In this document: positions 59,184 through 64,000 of the stretch, piece after piece
Position numbering within the stretch: position 1 is the stretch's first letter
Layout: every line of letters begins with the position of its first letter
NCBI GenBank assembly: GCA_003577305.1
Contig: QEVL01000003.1
Span: 62,001 to 126,000 of the forward strand
Length of the DNA stretch: 64,000 nt
Source of the DNA: Burkholderiales bacterium
GTDB lineage: Bacteria > Pseudomonadota > Gammaproteobacteria > Burkholderiales > Burkholderiaceae_E
Direction: 5' to 3'
Position numbers and translations under genes: made by a program
Notes under the pieces: generated by a model
What the model was told of the DNA's origin: nothing
Database searches by the model: none
Seen by the model: only the letters and a program-made list of their open reading frames with translations

Positions 59184-60518
59184 CTACCTGCTCGACGACA
59201 TCGCCGCGCGGGTCACGAGACCCCGCCTCCTCGCTTCACGGGCGCCGCGCTGCGTGACGCGATCCGCAGCCGGCGGCGGCCGGCCCGCTGCTTGCGCGGG
59301 ACCTGCACCCGACGCATCGCGCCACAGCGCCGCGGTGAACAGCATGTACATCATGCTGACGTTCGAGCGCAGCAGGTACGACTCGAACAGGCAGATCGTG
59401 ATCATCAGCACCGGCACCGCACGGCGGATCCGCTCGCGCCCGTCGGCCGGTGCGCGCCGCCGCAGCGGATAAGCCAGCACCAGCGCGAGTGCGATGCCGC
59501 CCGGCAGGCCTGCAGCCGTCAGCACGAACAGGTAATGGTTGTGCGGATTCCAGGCCGGCTCCCACTGCGGCGTGTGGGCCGCATTGACCCGCTCGTACTC
59601 CTTCGGGTAGTCGCCAACCCCGACGCCGAGCAGCGGATGCGCCGCGTAAACTCGCAGCGCGTTCAGCGCGTAGACCAGGCGCAGGCTCACCGAACTGTCG
59701 GGACGTTCCCTGTAGTGAACGTAAGTGTCGACCGCATCGTCGACCCGGCTCCTGAAGTAGCTGCTGCCGTGATAGCCGCCCACGAGCACGACGGCGACCA
59801 GCGCGGCCGCCACCAAACCGGCGACCACCGGACGACGCGCGAAGCGCTGGAACGCCAGCAGCGCGAGCAGCACGAGGAAGCCCACCATTCCGGTTCGCCC
59901 CCCCGCGATCAGCAGGTTCAGCGTCGTCGTCGCGAGCAGCCCGCCGTAGACGAGGCGGCGGCCCGGCGTCTGCGCATCGAAGAGCAGGCGATGTCCCGCG
60001 AGGTATCCGGCGAGCGCCAGCGCAGGCGTGTAGAAGATGCGGTCGACGAACGGCGCGGTGTCGTCCGAGCTCTTCTCGACGCGGATGCCTTCGGGCAGGC
60101 CAGGCCAGTAGTGCAACTTCGCCCAGTTGTAGAACGCCAGTGCCTCGCACAGCGCGATCGACGCGAGGAAGGCGCCGACGTAGCGCCCGAAGTGCTCGCG
60201 TCGCGCCACGCTGTAATACAGCGGGAACAGCAGGAAGAACCTGTGCCGCTGCATGATCTGCCAGCCCCAGCCGCGATCGTCGCTCCACAGCAGCGACAGC
60301 AGCAGCACCCCGTAGCAGCCCAGCACGATCCAGACCAGCGGCTCGCCGGCCAGTTCGCGCAGTTTCCGGCGAAGATCGCCTTCGATCAGCCACAGCAGCA
60401 GCATCGCTGCCGACAGCACGTAGGCAGGCGCCACCTGCACCGGTATGCAGAAGAAGACCGCGGCGAGCAGCCAGGAATTGACCAGCGGGATGCGTTCGCG
60501 CAACTGCGCAAGGCTCAC
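59184..60518 (-). CDS. O-antigen ligase family membrane protein (WaaL-like)
   Basis: Polytopic protein with 10-12 hydrophobic segments and a large periplasmic loop around residues 240-330 containing 'PLLGVGVGDYPKEYERVNAA' and 'NPHNHYLFVLTAAGLPGG', the Wzy_C/WaaL signature with the catalytic-type His. 444 aa. Would join O-antigen or another glycan to lipid A-core in the periplasm; a polymerase role is also possible. Overlaps the upstream gene by 4 bp. Confidence 0.88.
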   Translation of the reverse strand: MSLAQLRERIPLVNSWLLAAVFFCIPVQVAPAYVLSAAMLLLWLIEGDLRRKLRELAGEPLVWIVLGCYGVLLLSLLWSDDRGWGWQIMQRHRFFLLFPLYYSVARREHFGRYVGAFLASIALCEALAFYNWAKLHYWPGLPEGIRVEKSSDDTAPFVDRIFYTPALALAGYLAGHRLLFDAQTPGRRLVYGGLLATTTLNLLIAGGRTGMVGFLVLLALLAFQRFARRPVVAGLVAAALVAVVLVGGYHGSSYFRSRVDDAVDTYVHYRERPDSSVSLRLVYALNALRVYAAHPLLGVGVGDYPKEYERVNAAHTPQWEPAWNPHNHYLFVLTAAGLPGGIALALVLAYPLRRRAPADGRERIRRAVPVLMITICLFESYLLRSNVSMMYMLFTAALWRDASGAGPAQAAGRPPPAADRVTQRGAREARRRGLVTRAAMSSSR

Positions 60519-61549
60519 GCAAACTCCACGCCGCAGGCAGTGAATGCGCGCCGCATGTCCTCCTGCTCCTGCGGCGACTTGAACCTGACACGCTGCCAGC
60601 CGAAGGCGACCACGCGAACGCGTGCAGGATAGATCTGCCGCGCAAGCAGCAGCGACGAGGAACGCACCCCGATCACCGCGTCATAGCGGGTGCTCGCCAT
60701 GTGCGACTCCAGCGCCCCCGCGGGCTCGATCAGCCGGTAGTCGGGATGGGCGAGATCGTGCGCCACGTCCTTCGGATGCGGCTTGTAGTCGATCAACGAA
60801 AAGCCTTCGCGAGCGAGCCACTGGCGCATGCGAGACGTCACCTCCGACACGTCCGCCGGCGACATCAGGCGGAATGCGGCCAGCGGTTGCCCGATCACGA
60901 GCGCACGGCGCTCTGCGGATTCAGGTTGCGCATCGACGACCCGATCGACGAGCGGCGGAAGCACGCGGACCCTGGCCGGCGGATATTCGTTCGGCAACCC
61001 CGGCAGCACGTAGATGCGATCGCAGAACGACGCATCCGATCCGATGCGATCGCCGCCGAAGCACTCGTAGTCGAGTTCGGGCGCGAACAGCCGCCGCAGC
61101 TTGCGCGAACACTGCAACAGGCGCCTGAGCGGCGACAGCGGATAACGGCGGATGCTGAGGAGCCCGTCGGGAAGGATGCGGGCGCGCATCTCGCCCGCCC
61201 CGCAGGCGATCGGCAGCCCGCGAAGGAAGTAGTTGATCGCCTCGGTGTCGTAGACCGCGCTGTGCAGGATCAATCGCTCGCACGGCCCCGCGAGGCTGGC
61301 CACCATCCGGATGTTCTCGCGCAGGCGGCGGTGACGGCCGAACGCGCCCGGTAGCGGCTCCAGGCGCGGCCACGCCATGTAGCTCGATGCGTCCCACTCA
61401 CCGGGCTCGACCACGCATTCGAGTCCGCGCTTGTACCACACGAGCACCTGCCGCGCACCGCGTTCGAACTCCCCGGCGATGCGCCGGGCCGCGAGGTATT
61501 GCAGCGGGGATGCGACGAAGTAGACGGCGACCGTGTCTGGTCGACTCAT
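60515..61549 (-). CDS. Sialyltransferase-like glycosyltransferase (GT52/polysialyltransferase-like)
   Basis: 344 aa. Bacterial sialyltransferases share a D/E-D/E-G motif, an HP motif and a Ser-Ser/Thr motif; here are P127-D-G129 (ILPDGLLSI), K256-P-H-P259 (DYKPHPKD) and S297-S-S299 (GVRSSSLLLAR) in the right order and spacing for a GT-B fold. The N-terminus 'VYFVASPLQYLAARRIA' is also typical. No sialic-acid synthesis genes are in view, so the donor may be another nonulosonic acid or Kdo. First gene of the glycan unit. Confidence 0.6.
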   Translation of the reverse strand: MSRPDTVAVYFVASPLQYLAARRIAGEFERGARQVLVWYKRGLECVVEPGEWDASSYMAWPRLEPLPGAFGRHRRLRENIRMVASLAGPCERLILHSAVYDTEAINYFLRGLPIACGAGEMRARILPDGLLSIRRYPLSPLRRLLQCSRKLRRLFAPELDYECFGGDRIGSDASFCDRIYVLPGLPNEYPPARVRVLPPLVDRVVDAQPESAERRALVIGQPLAAFRLMSPADVSEVTSRMRQWLAREGFSLIDYKPHPKDVAHDLAHPDYRLIEPAGALESHMASTRYDAVIGVRSSSLLLARQIYPARVRVVAFGWQRVRFKSPQEQEDMRRAFTACGVEFA

Positions 61550-61688
61550 GCGCAGGACTGGCCGGAAAGCTGGATGCAGCCGAGATGCTACCCGTTTTTG
61601 CAGCCGCGACTTCCCCGTTCGCCGGCGCACGGGCGGCCGAACGGCAGCCCCGCGGGAAACCGGCACGCGCCGGCGTCATCGACGGGAA

Positions 61689-62507
61689 TCACCCGGGTAC
61701 GGAGGGCTGGCTGCTGCGCTTCGCGTCCGCCAGCGCCCGCTCGATCGCCCACGACGCGGCAGCCAGCCCCATCGCGGCGGTCACGGTGACCAGAGAGCCG
61801 TAACCTGCGCACCCGAGCGGCGCCCCGCCGCGCGCGCCCTCCTCGCAGGCTGCTGCGTGCGCCGCGCGACCCACGTGCTCGTCGGAATGGATCGCCTCGA
61901 TCCGGAAGCGCTTCGCCGCGTCGCGCGGAAATCCGTAGTCGCGACGCAGTCGCGCGCGCACCGAGGCAAGCAGCGCGTCGCCCTTCGTTCGCGAGAGGTC
62001 GTCGCGGCGCAGACGCAGCGGATCGGTGCGCCCGCCGGCGCCGCCACAGACGACGATCGGCTGGCGGCGCCGGCGCATGCATGCAATGAGCGCCGCCTTC
62101 TCCCGCGGCGCATCGATCGCGTCGACGACCAGCGCGCCCCCGGGCACGAGGCGCTCGACGTTCTCGACCGTCACGTAGTCGTCGATCGCCCGCACCTGGC
62201 AATCGGGCGAGATGTCGGCGATGCGCCCGCGCATCACCTCGACCTTGGCCGCGCCCAGCGTCGATCCGAGTGCATGCACCTGCCGGTTCACGTTCGATTC
62301 GGCGACGTGGTCGAGGTCGATCAGCGTGAGCCGCCCAACGCCGGAGCGCGCCAGCGCCTCGGCGGCCCATGATCCGACCCCCCCGACGCCCACCACGCAG
62401 ACATGCGCGCGCGCCAGCACAGGCAGGGCTTCGTCGCCGTACAGCCGCGCGATGCCGCCGAAACGGCGTGCCGGATCGGCCTGCGTGGCGGCCGTTCGCG
62501 CGTGCAT
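61689..62507 (-). CDS. tcdA: tRNA threonylcarbamoyladenosine dehydratase TcdA
   Basis: E1-like ATP-dependent enzyme that converts t6A37 to its cyclic form in tRNA. Nucleotide-binding 'VVGVGGVGSWAAEALARSGV', 'DLDHVAESNVNRQ', and 'VVDAIDAPREKAAL' are canonical, with a C-terminal 'CAGYGSLVTVTAAMG'. 272 aa. ATG 62507 overlaps the qor stop by 1 bp. Confidence 0.93.
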   Translation of the reverse strand: MHARTAATQADPARRFGGIARLYGDEALPVLARAHVCVVGVGGVGSWAAEALARSGVGRLTLIDLDHVAESNVNRQVHALGSTLGAAKVEVMRGRIADISPDCQVRAIDDYVTVENVERLVPGGALVVDAIDAPREKAALIACMRRRRQPIVVCGGAGGRTDPLRLRRDDLSRTKGDALLASVRARLRRDYGFPRDAAKRFRIEAIHSDEHVGRAAHAAACEEGARGGAPLGCAGYGSLVTVTAAMGLAAASWAIERALADAKRSSQPSVPG

Positions 62508-63475
62508 CAGGGCAACATGACCGACGATGCCACGGTCTTGCGCGACTCGAGCTCGCGATGCGCGTTCGCCGCGTCGGCAAGACGGTAGCGCTGGTCGATC
62601 CCGATCTTCACTTTCCCGGAGCGAACCATCCGGAAGAGGTCGGCCGCCATCTCTTCGAGAGTCGCGCGATTGGCGGTGTGCGCCATCAGCGTCGGCCGCG
62701 TGATGTACAGCGAGCCCTTCAACGCGGTGAGCGCAATCGGTGGCACCGGGCCCGACGCGTTGCCGAAGCTGACCATCAGGCCGAACGGCTGCAGGCAGTC
62801 GATCGACGCCTGGAACGTGTCCTTGCCGACCGAATCGTAGACCACCGGCACCATCGCCCCGCCGGTGATCTCGCGCACGCGCTCGACGATGTTCTCGTGC
62901 TTGTAGAGGATCGCGTGATCGCAGCCGAAGCGGCGCGCGAGCGCCGCCTTCTCCTCGGAGCCGACGGTGCCGATCACGGTGACGCCGAGCGCCCTGGCCC
63001 ACTGCATCGCGATCAGCCCCACGCCACCGGCTGCGGCGTGGAAGAGGATCGTCTGCCCCTTGCGCAGCCTGTAGGTGCGCCGGAACAGGTACTGCACCGT
63101 CATGCCCTTGAGCATCATCGCCGCCGCCGTCTCGAAATCGATGGAGCGCGGCAGCCTCACGAGCGACCTGGCCGGCAGGTTGCGCAACTCGGCGTACGAG
63201 CCGGGCGGAAGATCGCTGTAGGCGACGCGATCGCCGGGCCTCACGTGCGTCACGCCTTCGCCCACGGCGGTGACCACGCCCGCACCCTCCAGGCCGATGC
63301 CGCCGGGCAGCGGCTGCGGATACAGGCCCGTGCGGAAGTAGACGTCGATGAAGTTCAGGCCGATCGCGTGATGGCGCACCTGCGCCTCGCCGGGGCCGGG
63401 CGGACCGACCTCGACGTCGACGTACTGCATGACTTCGGGGCCGCCGGTCTGCTGGATGCGGATCGCTTTGGGCAT
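62507..63475 (-). CDS. qor: NADPH:quinone oxidoreductase (zeta-crystallin type)
   Basis: Zinc-free medium-chain dehydrogenase reducing quinones. GroES-like N-terminal domain ('HHAIGLNFIDVYFRTGLYP') and Rossmann domain ('ILFHAAAGGVGLIAMQWA') with the NADPH-preferring 'SEEKAALARRFG'. 322 aa from ATG 63475. Paired with tcdA; divergent from the TRAP gene at the right edge. Confidence 0.93.
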   Translation of the reverse strand: MPKAIRIQQTGGPEVMQYVDVEVGPPGPGEAQVRHHAIGLNFIDVYFRTGLYPQPLPGGIGLEGAGVVTAVGEGVTHVRPGDRVAYSDLPPGSYAELRNLPARSLVRLPRSIDFETAAAMMLKGMTVQYLFRRTYRLRKGQTILFHAAAGGVGLIAMQWARALGVTVIGTVGSEEKAALARRFGCDHAILYKHENIVERVREITGGAMVPVVYDSVGKDTFQASIDCLQPFGLMVSFGNASGPVPPIALTALKGSLYITRPTLMAHTANRATLEEMAADLFRMVRSGKVKIGIDQRYRLADAANAHRELESRKTVASSVMLP

Positions 63476-63558
63476 GCTCGCTCCGGGGAAAGGGGGTCGG
63501 GCGAGTATAGCCACGCGGCCTCGCGCATCCGGGCAAACACCAGTGTTCGCGAGAGCCT

Positions 63559-63580
63559 GATATCTGATATCTTAGATGTC
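63559..63580. promoter_or_regulatory. Operator-like inverted repeat abutting the TRAP dctQ start
   Basis: GATATCT (63559-63565), 8 bp, AGATGTC (63574-63580); arms match at 6 of 7. GATATCT is also directly repeated at 63566-63572. It ends immediately before ATG 63581, where a Shine-Dalgarno would be expected and none is seen. A GntR-type regulator outside the window is a possible binder. Confidence 0.5.
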
Positions 63581-64000
63581 ATGAACGCATCGCCCGACGC
63601 CGCAGTGCGCCGCCTCCCTTGGACCGAGGCGCTTCTGGTCGCAGCGAACCGGTGGGCGGTCATCGCGATGATGGGGACGATGGCGCTTCTCGTCTTCGCC
63701 AACGTAGTCTCGCGCTACCTCTTCAACCACTCGCTGGTCTGGGTCGAGGAACTCACTCAGTACCAGATGATATGGATCGCCTGGCTCGGCGCCGGACTGG
63801 CGCTGCGCGAGGGACGGCACGTCGCGGTCGACCTGCTCGAAGACGCCCTGCCCGAGGCCGCGCGACGCATGCTGCGCGGCGCGATCGCGCTGACGATGCT
63901 GGCCTTCCTGCTCGCGCTCGGCTGGTACGGCACGCAGATCGTCGCGTTCAGCTGGAACCAGGAGACGCCGATGCTGGGCATCCGCACGGGCATTCCTTAC
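63581..64000 (+). CDS. dctQ: TRAP transporter small permease (DctQ), 3' end cut by window edge
   Basis: 140 codons visible. Hydrophobic segments near residues 25-45, 58-78 and 98-120; 'VVSRYLFNHSLVWVEELTQY' and 'LREGRHVAVDLL' are DctQ signatures. A second TRAP system, unrelated in position to the one at 32-36 kb; its DctM and DctP genes would lie to the right. Start ATG 63581 has no visible Shine-Dalgarno. Confidence 0.88.
   Translation, partial: MNASPDAAVRRLPWTEALLVAANRWAVIAMMGTMALLVFANVVSRYLFNHSLVWVEELTQYQMIWIAWLGAGLALREGRHVAVDLLEDALPEAARRMLRGAIALTMLAFLLALGWYGTQIVAFSWNQETPMLGIRTGIPY

Noticed and set aside
57795-60632. 945-aa plus-strand frame opposite the glycan genes
   Set aside because: Antisense shadow; the minus strand has GT4, GT9 and WaaL-like proteins with clear signatures.

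Overview
The window is a GC-rich, densely packed chromosomal segment of a betaproteobacterium, most likely of the order Burkholderiales. This rests on gene content and order: phoH-ybeY-corC-lnt-glyQS-gmhB-plsC, lptD-surA-rsmA, dusB-fis-purH-ruvCAB, and ybgC-tolQRAB-pal-cpoB-queC-tRNA-Lys all look like standard betaproteobacterial housekeeping blocks. Codons are strongly G/C-ending almost everywhere, so long antisense open frames are common and meaningless. No species is claimed.

Layout. 1-9.5 kb (+): ribosome maturation (phoH-like, ybeY), corC, apolipoprotein N-acyltransferase, both glycyl-tRNA synthetase subunits, heptose phosphatase gmhB, plsC, a YgjP-like metalloprotease and glyoxalase I. 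9.5-14 kb (-): rsmA, surA, lptD (16S rRNA methylation and outer-membrane/LPS assembly, without the pdxA often found between surA and rsmA). 14-30 kb (+): amgK-murU cell-wall recycling, pepP, a ubiquinone hydroxylase, dusB-fis-purH, ruvCAB, the complete Tol-Pal operon, queC, then tRNA-Lys(UUU) with its own promoter and terminator. Just after the tRNA lies the degraded C-terminus of a TonB-dependent receptor, followed by an M23 peptidase and, convergently, an SRAP (YedK) gene.

32-38 kb (-) is an accessory catabolic island: CoA ligase, crotonase-fold enzyme, a three-part TRAP transporter and a TetR regulator, transcribed as one unit. A perfect 12-bp palindrome lies in the region upstream of the ligase. 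Its codons are visibly richer in A/T than the surroundings. 38.4-43 kb (+) holds a cysteine desulfurase gut-deleted in frame, a trimethylamine-dehydrogenase-like flavoenzyme with one iron-sulfur cysteine replaced by serine, two unrecognised proteins, a zinc-ribbon/MaoC protein and a CopD-like membrane protein.

43-49.6 kb (-) contains a cardiolipin synthase and an apparently self-contained efflux module: periplasmic adaptor, HAE1-type RND pump, small DUF2892 membrane protein and a CsoR/FrmR-family repressor with an unusual ligand set. In front of it are two tandem 16-bp inverted repeats (ATACCY-N4-GGGTAT), very likely the repressor's operators. Divergent from it, 49.8-56 kb (+), is a pgaABCD operon for poly-beta-1,6-N-acetylglucosamine (biofilm matrix), followed by an EamA transporter.

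57-61.6 kb (-) is a lipopolysaccharide/surface glycan cluster: GT4, heptosyltransferase-like GT9, O-antigen-ligase family protein and a sialyltransferase-like protein. It is followed by tcdA and a quinone oxidoreductase. At the right edge a second TRAP transporter begins (partial DctQ) behind an operator-like sequence that abuts its start codon. The most interesting candidates are the CsoR-like/RND/DUF2892 module, the deleted cysteine desulfurase, the Ser-for-Cys flavoenzyme cluster, and the sialyltransferase-like protein.
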